Shown: positions 7,996 to 17,726, counted from the stretch's first letter. The stretch: 64,000 nt of DNA from Pontibacter beigongshangensis (GCF_014332515.1 NZ_VFSD01000016.1:1-64000), one strand, 5' to 3'. The notes: generated from the sequence alone by a model not told the origin. Numbers and translations are program-made.

Positions 7996-8832
7996 TTACA
8001 GCACCAGCCTGATGTGATCTGGCTCTATCACAATACGCCCCGCCTTGTACAGGCTGCCAATGGCGCGTTTAAAATTCTTCTTGCTCATGGCCAGCTTCTC
8101 GTAAATCTCTTCGGGGCTACTTTTGTCAGATAGGTACAGCTGGCCGCCCTGCTGCCGGAGCAGTTCCAGAATCTGTTCTGTGGCATCGCTTACCTCGTTA
8201 AAGCCACCGCCGGTTCTGCGCAGCGTCACGTCTATTTTGTTGTCGGGCCGGATGGTTTTTACAAAGCCTGTGAGCTTGTCGCCAATCTCTACTGTCTGGA
8301 ACACCTCGTTCTTATAGAGAATGCCCATGTACAGGTTGTCGATGAGCACTTTGTAGCCGATGTCGGTGGAGCCGATCACCATCAGGCTCACTTCCTGGTT
8401 TTCAACAAGCCGGATGTCGTCGTTTTGCAGGTACTTGCCGAGCTTGGCGGTGGCTACCACGCGGTCTGAGGTTTCGTCTACGTAGAGGTACACGCAGTAT
8501 TTGCGGCCGGGCAGCATCTTCTCTTTCTGGTTGTGCAGCGGCACGAGCAGGTCTTTCTCCAGGCCCCAGTCCAAAAAAGCGCCGAAGGGCGTGCTGTCTT
8601 TCACGGTGAGGCAGGCAAACTCGCCCACCGTGGCCTTGGGCGTCAGGTTGGTGGCGATCACGCGGTCTTCGGAGTCGCGGTACACGAATACGTGCACCAT
8701 GTCGCCAATCTTAGCGCCTTCCGGAATGTATTTGGTTGGCAGCAGGATATCGCCGTCTTCTGAGGTGAGGTACACTCCAAAATCTACTGCTCTGCTTATT
8801 TCTAAGGTATTATAGTTGCCAAGGTCTACCAT
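7996..8832 (-). CDS. cvfB: CvfB-type S1 RNA-binding protein
   Basis: A 278-residue protein with three S1-like OB folds followed by a winged-helix domain, the architecture of CvfB/YitL. The first fold starts with YNTLEISRAVDFGVYL, the second includes VKDSTPFGAFLDWGLEKDLLVP, the third DVTLRRTGG, and the winged helix at ~215-278 includes SPEEIYEKLAMSKKNFKRAIGSLYKAGRI. In Firmicutes CvfB influences virulence factor expression and binds RNA; the role here is not known. Start ATG complement 8830-8832 leaves the first S1 domain intact. Confidence 0.88.
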   Translation of the reverse strand: MVDLGNYNTLEISRAVDFGVYLTSEDGDILLPTKYIPEGAKIGDMVHVFVYRDSEDRVIATNLTPKATVGEFACLTVKDSTPFGAFLDWGLEKDLLVPLHNQKEKMLPGRKYCVYLYVDETSDRVVATAKLGKYLQNDDIRLVENQEVSLMVIGSTDIGYKVLIDNLYMGILYKNEVFQTVEIGDKLTGFVKTIRPDNKIDVTLRRTGGGFNEVSDATEQILELLRQQGGQLYLSDKSSPEEIYEKLAMSKKNFKRAIGSLYKAGRIVIEPDHIRLVL

Positions 8833-8988
8833 CTTTTGTTCGCCGTTTAGTTCTAGCTGCGTATGCTGCTTTAGCGCAAAGCTACAGAAATACTGCCTGG
8901 TGTAAAAGCAGAATCTGCTGCACGCACCTGTTTTGCTACATACGCAGGTAATATAGTGGAGGCCAAACTCAAGCGAGCCAATATTTTG

Positions 8989-9191
8989 AATTATTTAAAT
9001 GAAAATGGCCTTCCAGAGCCTGTTTAGACACAAGGCACAGGACTCTCCTAAAGTTATGAGTTATGAGTTAAGAGTTGAATGGTGTTTTGCTGGTCATCTT
9101 CAAAATTTAAATCAACCATTTAACAATTTAACCATTTAACAATCAACAACCAGCAACCGAATTATTCCAATAAAAACAGCCCTTCGGAGGC
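8989..9191 (+). repeat. Composite direct-repeat element, copy 2 (203 bp)
   Basis: Forward orientation. Core B at 8989-9020 (GAATTATTTAAATGAAAATG, GCCTTCCAGAGCC) and core A at 9160-9191 (AATTATTCCAATAAAAACA, GCCCTTCGGAGGC) flank a spacer carrying CTTAACTCTTAACTCATAAC (as complement), GCTGGTCATCTTC and CCATTTAACAATTTAACC. On the reverse strand the spacer aligns by eye with that of copy 1. The element fills the gap between cvfB and the barrel gene and ends 12 bases before the barrel gene's stop. Confidence 0.8.
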
Positions 9192-9202
9192 GAAGCACTG
9201 CC

Positions 9203-11098
9203 TTACCGGAACTCCGTAACGCCGGGTTGCGTGAAGCGGAAGTCGGCAAAGTCGTAGAAGGGGCGCGTGGAGTCGTAGATCCTGAAATTGTTGAAGTTCT
9301 GCAGCGGCGGTCCTTTCGGGTAATAGTTGAGCAGAATCTGGATGGTGCTGAAAGAGAGGTACTCGTTGCGGAACCTGAACCCGATGCCAAAACCCGTATA
9401 CGGCTTTGATTTGAGCGGAGAGCTCTTGTTGCCGGTAGACAGCCAGGCCATATCGGCAAAGGCCACCGTAGCCAGTCTGAAGCCGAACAGCGAGAAAGGC
9501 GTGTACAGGTTTGCCTCATAATTGATGGCGATGCGCTTGCTGCCCCGCACAAAATCGGATCGGAAGCCTCTCAGGCCGTTTTCGTTGTTGATGGTCAGGA
9601 GCTCCTCCGGAAACCGGTTCACGCCAAACGTGCCCCGCCCGATAATATAGTGCCGCAGTTTCCAGTTGCCCCACTCCGACAGCCTGGTAAAGTACATGGT
9701 CTCCAGGTCCAGCACGCCCTGCTCCAGCTGGTTGTTCCTGACAAAAGACCCGTAGGCTGCTCTGGCAAAGATGTATCCGAAAGTGGGATTATATTTGGCA
9801 ACAGAGCCTTCGGTGCTGAAGTAGGCCCTGTTTGCAAGGTCTCCTTTCTGATAACCGTAGGTAAAAGCGAAAAGGCTGCCCGCCGGAACGTCTTCTGTGC
9901 GGCCAAAACCAAACAGAAAGCGGTCTTTGTAGTAGCGCCGCACGCTGTAGCCGATACTGCCCAGCACCAGGGTGTTGCTCTGGAAGCTGGGAGAGGGGGA
10001 GGTGCTGTAGTCGGTGTTGATCAGGCGCATGGCCAGAATGGTGCGCGCCCTCGGCTCAAAGCCCAGGTTGTAAGTCTTAAATTTAAAGGCCCTGCCCAAC
10101 CAGACATCGTGGCGGGTATACACCACATTTTTATGGTAAGGCAGCGAGTCGGCTGCCACGGGCGGAAACAGAACCAGCTCATCGGCCCATTTCGTGCCAA
10201 TGGCCCCTGCATATTTGGTGTTGGTGGAGAAGAAGTCGCGCCGCAGGTAGGCGCTTCGCTCTTTAAAGTAATTCTCGTTGGCATAAATAATATCGGCCGA
10301 GATATAAGAGTTGCTGATGTTTTCGATCGTGTAGGCGGCGGTTGCTTCCCAGGGGCGGGGCCGGTCCATGTTAAAGCGGTAGGAGGTGCGCAGCTGATGG
10401 CCCAGGCCCAGAAAATTAAGCTCTCGCACAGCCACTCTGCCGGCTCCCGAAGAGGGCGAGTAGGAGCCGGAGCCCCCAAGGCTAAACACATCTTTTGTTA
10501 TAACGAACACATCCACACTGTCTTCGGTGGTGGTAGCCTCGTTCACGATAATGCGGGCATCGAGCAGGTAGCTGGTCTGGCGCAGCAAACGTTCCGACTC
10601 CACGAGTGCCAGCGGCTCCAGGTACTCGAAGCTCCGGAAGAGCAGTTTGTTCCGGATCAGCCGCTGCCTGGTTTTCATGTGAAGCGAGTTACCTGCCTTC
10701 TCGAAGAAGTTCTGCGGTACCCGGGAAGTGTCGTTGATAGAATAGCCAAAGGCGTTCAGGTTCCTGATTTCGATGTTCCGCACCACCTTGTAATTGTGCC
10801 GCTCATACTCCCGCTCTATCAGTTCCGCGTCCAGGCCATACACTTCCTCCTCCCGGCGGTCGAACACGAGTATGGCCTTCAACAACTTGCCCATAATGGT
10901 TTTTCGCTGCGAAATCTGCCGGAGGTTGCTCATCATACGCTCGTCGAACTTGGGCTTCAGCGTGTCGGACTCAATTGTGCTCAAGCTATCTTTTTTACCG
11001 GCACCAACTTCCTGCCCATGGCATACTCCTGCCAGCAGCAAAATGCTGGTAAGGCATAAGAAAGTAGTCCGGGTTAAAAAGAAATGCAGTAAAAGCAT
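9203..11098 (-). CDS. BamA/TamA-like outer-membrane barrel protein
   Basis: A 631-residue protein with a signal peptide (hydrophobic residues ~3-28, cleavage after CHGQ-like end). The N-terminal ~180 residues hold a POTRA-like region (NYKVVRNIEIRNLNAFGYS and ARIIVNEATTTEDSVDVFVITKD). The rest is a beta-barrel with conserved GLRGFRSDFVRGSKR (the family's xRGF-type motif, about residue 515) and the strand VAFADMAWLS. It is a single-gene unit, distinct from the essential BamA by length and by having fewer POTRA repeats. Its client is unknown. ATG complement 11096-11098 gives the complete signal peptide. Confidence 0.82.
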   Translation of the reverse strand: MLLLHFFLTRTTFLCLTSILLLAGVCHGQEVGAGKKDSLSTIESDTLKPKFDERMMSNLRQISQRKTIMGKLLKAILVFDRREEEVYGLDAELIEREYERHNYKVVRNIEIRNLNAFGYSINDTSRVPQNFFEKAGNSLHMKTRQRLIRNKLLFRSFEYLEPLALVESERLLRQTSYLLDARIIVNEATTTEDSVDVFVITKDVFSLGGSGSYSPSSGAGRVAVRELNFLGLGHQLRTSYRFNMDRPRPWEATAAYTIENISNSYISADIIYANENYFKERSAYLRRDFFSTNTKYAGAIGTKWADELVLFPPVAADSLPYHKNVVYTRHDVWLGRAFKFKTYNLGFEPRARTILAMRLINTDYSTSPSPSFQSNTLVLGSIGYSVRRYYKDRFLFGFGRTEDVPAGSLFAFTYGYQKGDLANRAYFSTEGSVAKYNPTFGYIFARAAYGSFVRNNQLEQGVLDLETMYFTRLSEWGNWKLRHYIIGRGTFGVNRFPEELLTINNENGLRGFRSDFVRGSKRIAINYEANLYTPFSLFGFRLATVAFADMAWLSTGNKSSPLKSKPYTGFGIGFRFRNEYLSFSTIQILLNYYPKGPPLQNFNNFRIYDSTRPFYDFADFRFTQPGVTEFR

Positions 11099-11906
11099 GT
11101 TGGTGTCAGTGGTTATCCGGCTTTGGTTCAGCCTCCGAATTTAACGTTTTCTTTAGCGATATATGTTATAATACTAGGCAGTAATTAATCAGAATACATA
11201 ACAAAGTTCTGGTAAAAATAGGTTTAGGCACAGGCAAAAATAATGGCGGGGCAGGAAAACTGCTTTATTGGCGCAGTGGATTTTTCCCGGCCATCGGAGG
11301 TTCTTGCAAATTATATAACCAGCAGGTTGGGTGCCGGCAGGTGTAGCACCAGGAGCCCCATTCCGATGGGGAAAATTACCTGCTGCGCAACGACACTTCT
11401 CCCCCTGGCGTGGCCAGGTTAGAGCCGATTTGGGAAATATGGATCCAGAATAGCACTTGTGTCAGGCTATGATCGTCTCTTCTTTCTAATACAATGCTAT
11501 TTTTTGGGCTGATTATCAGGTGTTTATGAGGTATAAGGCAAGTGCGGTTTTTGTACGAGGCCTGGCACGGTTTTTTAGCATGTAGTTTACCAATCTGGCA
11601 CAGCCCTACAATAAAAGAAGCTACAGGAAGGCACAAGACTTACAAGAGGAGGCTGGTCTATAAGTGATCCTATGAAGCTTTTAGCAGTAGCAGCAGGCAA
11701 TATTATCTCCGGAGGGTCAATTTCATTTGAAAAATTGCTTTATCAGATTTTCAGGGCAGGAGGCCAGCTAAAGCTTCTTCTGTTGCTAAAAAAGTTAGTT
11801 TTGAGTGGTATGTGGAAAACATTGTTTATAACTTTTGCTAATTTTAATAGTTTAATCTGGCACATCCTGCTATCTTTAAAACATCAAAGCAGGAGATAAG
11901 CGCTAG
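11099..11906. other. Non-coding spacer of 0.8 kb
   Basis: I see no convincing gene. Two short ORFs (11376-11636 reverse, 11672-11899 forward) have low-complexity hydrophobic or Cys-scattered translations, and the second runs across a core repeat at 11705-11738. Composition is AT-rich compared with the flanking genes. The 3' end holds the promoter of the radical SAM gene, which I could not place with confidence. Confidence 0.6.
11705..11738 (-). repeat. Solo core repeat, degenerate
   Basis: Reverse-orientation core reading CTCCGGAGGGTCAATTTC, then ATTTGAAAAATTGC. It has the CTCCGGAGGG block intact and two or three changes in the AT half. Confidence 0.6.
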
Positions 11907-13172
11907 ATGGACAGTAAGATAACCGATAAACTAAGAATATTAGCAGACGCCGCCAAGTACGACGTTTCCTGCTCTTCGAGCGGTGGCAAGCGGAAGAACG
12001 AGAACAAGGGCTTAGGAAATGCGGAAGGCGTGGGCATCTGCCACAGCTATACCGAGGACGGCCGGTGTGTGTCGTTGCTCAAGATTCTGCTTACCAATTT
12101 CTGCATCTACGATTGCGCCTACTGTGTTACCCGAAAAAGCAACGACGTGCAGCGGGCAGCATTCACAGTGCAGGAGGTAGTGGACCTGACCATTAATTTT
12201 TACCGCCGCAACTACATAGAGGGGCTGTTCCTGAGCTCCGGCATTTTTAAAGATGCCGACTATACCATGGAGCGGCTGGTGCGGGTGGCCAGAAAGCTGC
12301 GGCAGGAGGAGAAGTTTAACGGCTACATCCACCTGAAGACCATACCGGGAGCCAGCGAGGAGCTTATAAAGGAGGCAGGCCGCTATGCCGACAGGCTGAG
12401 CGTGAACATAGAGCTGCCATCGGAGCAGAGCCTGCAGCAACTGGCACCCGAAAAGAGTTATGCAGAGGTGTTGGTGCCGATGGAATCCATCAGCAAGCAG
12501 TTGGTACAGGCAAAAGAGGAGCAGAAGCTCTTTAAGTCTGCCCCTTCGTTTGCGCCGGCCGGGCAGAGCACGCAGCTTATTGTGGGTGCCTCCGCCGAAA
12601 GCGACCGCCAGATTCTGCAGCTCTCAGACCAGCTCTACAAGGGCTATAACCTGAAGCGGGTGTACTACTCAGGCTATGTGCCGGTTAGCAGCGATGTGCG
12701 CCTGCCACTGGTGACAGAGCCGCCCATTATCCGCGAAAACCGCATCTACCAGGCCGATTGGCTGATGCGCTTTTATGGCTTTGATGTGCAGGAGATTGTA
12801 GATGAGCAGCACCCCGACCTGGACCTGGACATAGATCCGAAGCTGGCCTGGGCCTTGCGCAACAGGCATGCTTTTCCGGTGGAGCTCAACACAGCCGATT
12901 ATGCGCTGATACTGCGGGTGCCGGGCATTGGTGTAAAGTCGGCGAAGAAGATCGTGTCGGCCAGGCGGTTTGCGCCGCTGCATTTCGACCATCTGCGGAA
13001 AATGGGGGTGGTGCTGAAGCGGGCAAAATATTTTATCACCTGCCAGACCAAAAGCCTGCAACGGCAGGAGTTTGACTCTCTCTACATTCGCCGCAAGATA
13101 CTTTTCGGCGATGGCTCCGTGCGGAGCGCTTTACTGACACAGCAGCTCGACTTGTTTCAGCAGGCCAGTTAG
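11907..13172 (+). CDS. Putative DNA modification/repair radical SAM protein
   Basis: A 421-residue protein of the TIGR03916 type. The radical SAM cluster is CIYDCAYC (Cys67, Cys71, Cys74 region). It has an unusual Cys-rich N-terminus (YDVSCSSSGG) and a C-terminal helix-hairpin-helix DNA-binding block, LNTADYALILRVPGIGVKSAKKIV, near residues 332-355. The family is almost always paired with a DUF4130 protein (TIGR03915), which is present here at 13771. The HhH and partner suggest a role on DNA; the chemistry is not established. Start ATG 11907 retains the conserved N-terminus (KLRILADAAKYDVSC). Confidence 0.9.
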   Translation: MDSKITDKLRILADAAKYDVSCSSSGGKRKNENKGLGNAEGVGICHSYTEDGRCVSLLKILLTNFCIYDCAYCVTRKSNDVQRAAFTVQEVVDLTINFYRRNYIEGLFLSSGIFKDADYTMERLVRVARKLRQEEKFNGYIHLKTIPGASEELIKEAGRYADRLSVNIELPSEQSLQQLAPEKSYAEVLVPMESISKQLVQAKEEQKLFKSAPSFAPAGQSTQLIVGASAESDRQILQLSDQLYKGYNLKRVYYSGYVPVSSDVRLPLVTEPPIIRENRIYQADWLMRFYGFDVQEIVDEQHPDLDLDIDPKLAWALRNRHAFPVELNTADYALILRVPGIGVKSAKKIVSARRFAPLHFDHLRKMGVVLKRAKYFITCQTKSLQRQEFDSLYIRRKILFGDGSVRSALLTQQLDLFQQAS

Positions 13173-13770
13173 AGCTGCCTCATAATGCAAGCAAGGCTTT
13201 AGCTGCTCTAAAAATGATTCGTGGTACAGACAGTTCAGAAACTAAAATTTGTAAAGTTCAAAAAGATAAGATCATGAGAAATAACACAAAAGTTGCCCGC
13301 GTTACCTGCTACTGCAAACTCAACATGTTGGTTCCTCACCTGCAACGCCTTACCTCCGGCCTGGCATCCGATCCTAAAAACCAGAAATCGAAGGCAAACT
13401 GAGCCCGCAGCTGCGCTCCTGCTTGCCGTTCGGGCAATTATTTACCTTAAAAGGTTGCCAGCTTGCCTTGTGCCAACGTGGCAGCAGACGGATAATGGAC
13501 AGTGGCTGTCCTGTCTGCAATTGCTGTGGGGCCGGAACTGAGGCTTCGGCAGCGGTTGGCCGAATTATTCTAACCAAAATGCCCATCCGAAGACGGCGGG
13601 TTCTGTTGCTGCAGCTGTAGCCAGTTTCAGATAACAGCCTTTACTCACGGCAAAAGGATCTGGAGAGGGCTTTCAGTAGAAATTATTGGAATGAAAAACC
13701 CCCTCCAGACAGGTTCTTTCCTACAACTGCACTGGTTTGGCGCCGGTTCTGCCTGCTATAATATGATTTT
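13173..13770. other. Spacer between the radical SAM gene and its DUF4130 partner
   Basis: About 600 bases with no supported gene. Short overlapping ORFs at 13214-13620 in two frames have no recognisable domain and no consistent codon bias. Two forward core repeats lie in its second half. The partners are usually adjacent or overlapping, so this spacer looks like an expansion of an operon junction. Confidence 0.6.
13563..13713 (+). repeat. Pair of forward core repeats, shortened composite
   Basis: Cores at 13563-13594 (GAATTATTCTAACCAAAATG, CCCATCCGAAGAC) and 13681-13713 (AATTATTGGAATGAAAAA, CCCCCTCCAGACAGG) are in direct orientation, 151 bp overall. The spacer does not resemble the standard spacer, so this is either an internally deleted composite or two independent insertions. 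Confidence 0.55.
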
Positions 13771-14556
13771 ATGGTGCTTTATACCTACGATGGCTCTTTT
13801 GAGGGGCTGCTTACCGTTGTATTCGAGGCGTATGAGCGCAAAGCGTGGCCACATGGCATCGCTCAGGAGCACCTGGCGCAGCCTTTACTCCTGGGCCAGA
13901 CCGTTGCCGTAACAACAGACGAGGCAAAGGCAGCCAGGGTGTGGCAGGGGCTGGAGAAGCGCCTGTCGGCAGGGGCCTTGCGCTCGCTTTACCATACCTA
14001 CCTGTGGGAGCAGCCGGGCTTCGAGATGCTGGTGTTCAACTATGCGCGCCTGGTATTCAGCAGCCCGGAGAACATAGAAGGCAACTTTACAGCCGACTGT
14101 GTGCTGCAGGTGCAGCAGGCCAGCAAGCAGGTGCACCGCGAAAAGCACCGTATGGAAGCATTTGTGCGGTTCCAGAAAACACAGGACAGTATGTTTTATG
14201 CCTCCATCACACCCGATTATAATGTACTGCCGCTTATCATCGACCACTTCCGGAGAAGGTACGCTGATCAGCAGTGGGTGATCTACGACCTGCGCCGCCG
14301 CTACGGAACCTTTTACAACCTCCAGACTGTTAACTTTATACGCTTGGAGAAAACGGATCTGCTTAGGCGTAGACAAGGAGTACTTCAAAAAAAATCGTTT
14401 GATGTCGAAGAAGCTAAGTACCAGCAGCTCTGGCAGGTTTACTTCGACCATGTAAATATTCCGGAGCGAAAAAACCTCAAACTGCACCTCCGGCATGTGC
14501 CAAAGCGCTACTGGAAATACTTGTCAGAAAAGCAACCAAGGCATATTTTTGACTAG
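13771..14556 (+). CDS. TIGR03915/DUF4130 DNA-metabolism protein
   Basis: A 261-residue protein starting MVLYTYDGSFEGLLTVVFEAY, the hallmark N-terminus of the family. The DUF4130 domain covers about residues 85-255, with HRMEAFVRFQKTQDSMFYASITPDYNVLPLIIDHFRRRYADQQWVIYD and the terminal RHVPKRYWKYLSEK (family ends with this type of motif). The fold is related to uracil-DNA glycosylase-like proteins in family descriptions, but catalysis has not been shown. It works with the radical SAM protein upstream by genomic association. The start at ATG 13771 is fixed by the conserved YDGSFEG opening. Confidence 0.9.
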   Translation: MVLYTYDGSFEGLLTVVFEAYERKAWPHGIAQEHLAQPLLLGQTVAVTTDEAKAARVWQGLEKRLSAGALRSLYHTYLWEQPGFEMLVFNYARLVFSSPENIEGNFTADCVLQVQQASKQVHREKHRMEAFVRFQKTQDSMFYASITPDYNVLPLIIDHFRRRYADQQWVIYDLRRRYGTFYNLQTVNFIRLEKTDLLRRRQGVLQKKSFDVEEAKYQQLWQVYFDHVNIPERKNLKLHLRHVPKRYWKYLSEKQPRHIFD

Positions 14557-14742
14557 AATAGAGCTTGCACAGGCGTCACCTGCACCGGCTAACAACAGTT
14601 ATAGGATGGCACTATTGTATAACCAAAGCTGTAGCAGATGCGTATAAAGCTATATATGTTTTTTGAAATTTATAGCAGCCAGGCATCCTGCCCCCGTTTT
14701 GCACGCCTTAGTGCCTTCTGCTAAAACCTTAAACTTTTCAAT

Positions 14743-15111
14743 ATGAATAACCGCGTACGGAAGAAACTCATACAAGTAGCCCGTGGAAGAGCCCACCTGA
14801 TGTCTTTTCAAAATTTAGTGATCGAAGCTGAGCTTGGCCTGAACCTGGATAACTCTTACGAGAAGTGTCAGCTGAACGAGGTGATCGATGAAATTTCTGA
14901 GGAAGAGTATGCAGCCGGAAGACCATTGTTAAGTGCCTTAGTACAAGTTAGAGGAAACCGCAACCAGGGAGACAGCTTTTTCAGGCTGTGCGAGCGCCTC
15001 GGCCTTGGCGACTGGAAGAGCCTGAAGAAGGACCGCGAGTTCCTGGAGCAACAACGAGAAGCCTGCCGGGATTTCTGGCAGAATAACACCAACTTTTCAT
15101 CTTATTTATAA
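14743..15111 (+). CDS. Conserved hypothetical protein
   Basis: A 122-residue soluble protein, charged, predicted mostly helical. It starts with MNNRVRKKLIQVARGRAHLMSFQNLVIEAELGL and ends with ACRDFWQNNTNFSSYL. There is no membrane segment or known motif. Good codon use, a plausible AT-rich upstream region and a strong terminator 70 bases downstream support a real gene. A role in nucleic-acid binding is only suggested by the basic N-terminus. Confidence 0.7.
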   Translation: MNNRVRKKLIQVARGRAHLMSFQNLVIEAELGLNLDNSYEKCQLNEVIDEISEEEYAAGRPLLSALVQVRGNRNQGDSFFRLCERLGLGDWKSLKKDREFLEQQREACRDFWQNNTNFSSYL

Positions 15112-15182
15112 CACAAGCCGGAGAAACCGCTTTTTTAGGCGGTAGGATTTTCTGCTATTCTACCCTTTTTCACCTTTACCAT

Positions 15183-15227
15183 AAAAAAGGCCAGTGTGCA
15201 CGTTAGCAGTGCACACTGGCCTTTTTT
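15183..15227. terminator. Intrinsic terminator
   Basis: AAAAAAGGCCAGTGTGCAC pairs with its perfect reverse complement across a 7-base loop and both flanks are A/T runs. It closes the 122-residue gene. Confidence 0.9.
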
Positions 15228-15617
15228 GATTTACTTTCTATGCAGGTTACGGGACTTAAAAACAGCGCCTTTGGCTACCGGGAAGCAGTATGGCTGTACT
15301 CAGCCAAGACAAGCGCGCCACCTGCAAAACCTCTTAAACATCTTAATTGTAGAATAACCTCCTGTAGTGAATGCCTGCAACACACCTCAGCCCCTGCTAC
15401 TGCTCCAGGCAACCATGAGGGTAGGGCAGACTTATTTATAGGATATTATTTTAAAATAAATAGGGTGTTATATAGATGATCTGGGCATTTATATATTAAT
15501 TTATGAATCAGTTTTGTAATTCCATCATCTTTCTATAGGTCTTTTTTTAAGAATCTATAAATCAGCCACTTGATTAAATATTAAAAAATATAAATATTAA
15601 TAGTAATCTTGCCGCCT
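15228..15617. other. Spacer before the DUF3857 pair
   Basis: AT-rich from about 15430, with stretches such as TTAAAATAAATAGGG and TTAAAAAATATAAATA directly before the coding start. No supported gene: the ORF at 15240-15479 has no domain or bias. Presumably holds the promoter of the DUF3857 operon. Confidence 0.5.
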
Positions 15618-17591
15618 ATGAGAACTCATATGTTTACAAAACTGTATTCGGTATTTTTCCTGTGTATCTTTTATGGCCTGCCTGTTGCCGTTGCGCAGGA
15701 AGAAGCCGCCAAGTTTGGCAAGGTTAGCGAGGCTGAGCTGCGAATGAAGTCCTATGAGAAAGACACAAGTGCTGCTGCCGTTGTGCTTTCGGACTTTGGC
15801 TATTCTTATTTTACCACAAATGGCACGCTTAAGCTGATGTTTGAGCGCCACACCCGTATCAAGATCCTGAAGAAATCGGGCTATGACTGGGCAAATGTGG
15901 AGCTGCCCTATTACCGAAGAAATGCAGACAAGGAAGTGATCACCTCCATCAAAGGGTTTACCTATAACCTGGAAAATGGCAAAATAACAAAGGATAAGCT
16001 GGAGTCGAAAGCCGTTTTCGACGAAAAAATCAACGAGAACCTCTCTCAGAAGAAGTTTACCTTGCCAAACGTAAAAGAGGGCTCTGTTATTGAGTTCTCC
16101 TACACCGTTACTTCTGACTTTATTTACACGCTGAACAGCTGGGAGTTTCAGACCACCATCCCGACTATGTGGAGCGAGTACCGCGCCCGGATACCAGAGT
16201 ACTTCGATTACAAGTTTCTCCAAAACGGTTATCATAACTTCTATACCACCAAGAAAGACGCGGCCGCATCGGCCAATGCGGAGTTACGCAACGAGGCCTA
16301 TGTGTGGGCAATGAAAGATGTGCCGGCCCTGCAGGAAGAGAAATATATAACCACACTGAAAGACTACCAGGCCAGACTCGATTTCGAATTGCAGCTTTTA
16401 AAGGTGCCTGGCGAGTTCCCCAAGGTTATGACCGGCAACTGGGATGAGGTTATCAAGAAACTGATGGAAGAGGAACGCTTTGGGACGCAGCTAAAGCGCA
16501 GCGGCTTCTTTAAAAATGAAATTGCAGCCATCAAAGCGAAGCATACAAGCCCGCAGGCACAGGTGGAGGCTATTTATGAACTGGTGAAGAGCGCCGTGAA
16601 ATGGAACGGCAAGCAAAGCATTTATACAACCAGCACTACCCGCAAAGCCTTCGATAACAGAACCGGCAACTCAGCAGATGTGAACATGCTTTTGACGGCC
16701 ATGCTGCTGGAGGCCGATATCGATGCCTCGCCCGTGCTGCTCAGTACCAGGCGCAATGGCCGTGTTACGAAAGGCTCTCCTTTGATCACACAGTTTAATT
16801 ATGTGATCGCCTATGTAAAAGTGGACGAAAAAGAGTACCTGCTCGATGCCACCGACCCGATGCTGCCAGCGGGCATGTTGCCATACCGCTGCCTCAATGG
16901 CGACGGATACCTCATTAACCGGACTTCGCACCGGTGGGTGCCCCTGAAACCTACGGGCAACTACACCACCTTTTGTATGGGCGAGCTTGCCATAGATGCG
17001 AAAGGCGAAATAAAGGGAAAGATCAGTGAATCGAACACGGGGTACAGCGCCCTGAGCTTGCGTGAAAGTATAAAAGAAGAGGGCAAGGAGAAGTTTGCAG
17101 AGAAACGGAACAAGGAAATTGGCGACATGAAGTACGGTGAGCCTACCATCACGAACCTTGAGGAGCTAGACAAAGCCCTGAACCTGGTGTACGAAATTAC
17201 AGGCAGTGGCAATGGCCAGGCTAACGATCTGCTTTACCTGAACCCCATGCTGAACAAAGGCGAAAAAGAGAATCCGTTTAAATTAGCGGAGCGAATGTAC
17301 CCGGTAGACTTCGGTTATCCTTATGATGAGACGTTTATGTGCAAAATCGCTATTCCGGAAGGCTATGAGGTAGATGAGACTCCAAAGAGCATTGCTGTTT
17401 CGTTACCGAACAACGGCGGAAAGTTTACTTACATCGTGGAGCGTAGAGACGCTGAAATACAGGTAATGAGCAAGATCAACATAAGCAAGCCGCTCTATTT
17501 TGCCGAAGAGTATCCGTACCTCAAGGAGTTTTACAACCAGATTGTGGCAAAGCACGCCGAGCAGATTGTGCTGAAGAAAAAGTATGAATAA
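15618..17591 (+). CDS. DUF3857/transglutaminase-fold exported protein, likely non-catalytic
   Basis: A 657-residue protein. I take ATG 15618 (alternatives TTG 15609, ATG 15630); MFTKLYSVFFLCIFYGLPVAVAQ is the signal peptide. The DUF3857 domain spans about 40-190 (AVVLSDFGYSYF, FEFSYTVTSDF), and a transglutaminase-like core lies near 300-400. In that core the position of the usual Cys reads GNSADVNMLL (Ser) and the usual His region reads QFNYVIAYV (Asn), while the Asp remains in LLDATDP. So the papain-like triad appears lost. It is followed by a paralogue with the triad intact, 135 bases downstream. Confidence 0.85.
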   Translation: MRTHMFTKLYSVFFLCIFYGLPVAVAQEEAAKFGKVSEAELRMKSYEKDTSAAAVVLSDFGYSYFTTNGTLKLMFERHTRIKILKKSGYDWANVELPYYRRNADKEVITSIKGFTYNLENGKITKDKLESKAVFDEKINENLSQKKFTLPNVKEGSVIEFSYTVTSDFIYTLNSWEFQTTIPTMWSEYRARIPEYFDYKFLQNGYHNFYTTKKDAAASANAELRNEAYVWAMKDVPALQEEKYITTLKDYQARLDFELQLLKVPGEFPKVMTGNWDEVIKKLMEEERFGTQLKRSGFFKNEIAAIKAKHTSPQAQVEAIYELVKSAVKWNGKQSIYTTSTTRKAFDNRTGNSADVNMLLTAMLLEADIDASPVLLSTRRNGRVTKGSPLITQFNYVIAYVKVDEKEYLLDATDPMLPAGMLPYRCLNGDGYLINRTSHRWVPLKPTGNYTTFCMGELAIDAKGEIKGKISESNTGYSALSLRESIKEEGKEKFAEKRNKEIGDMKYGEPTITNLEELDKALNLVYEITGSGNGQANDLLYLNPMLNKGEKENPFKLAERMYPVDFGYPYDETFMCKIAIPEGYEVDETPKSIAVSLPNNGGKFTYIVERRDAEIQVMSKINISKPLYFAEEYPYLKEFYNQIVAKHAEQIVLKKKYE

Positions 17592-17726
17592 GGAGTGTCT
17601 TTCTGCTGGTAGCTGAAATTGCAGTGTGAGTGGCAGCCTCCTGAAGTAATGTAGAGGTAAAGAGGATAGTTAAAAGTCTACGAGCCAAATCGGTGCCCTC
17701 ACTCATTCAATTTTTCTGTTATTGTA

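Noticed and set aside
9650-11059. Long 469-codon forward frame opposite the BamA-like gene
   Set aside because: It is an antisense shadow of a GC-rich gene. Its translation has no domain, and the reverse-strand frame has a signal peptide and barrel motifs.
11376-11636. 86-codon reverse ORF
   Set aside because: No domain, no codon bias, and lies in an AT-rich spacer.
11672-11899. 75-codon forward ORF
   Set aside because: It runs through the core repeat at 11705-11738 and has a low-complexity hydrophobic translation with no family.
13214-13620. Overlapping short ORFs after the radical SAM gene
   Set aside because: Several frames overlap without a preferred one. The translations look random and none carries a known motif.
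15122-15150. Small hairpin ACCGC/GCGGT after the 122-residue gene
   Set aside because: Only five pairs, and a much stronger terminator lies 35 bases further on.
15240-15479. 79-codon forward ORF
   Set aside because: No start context, no domain, and lies beyond a strong terminator in spacer sequence.
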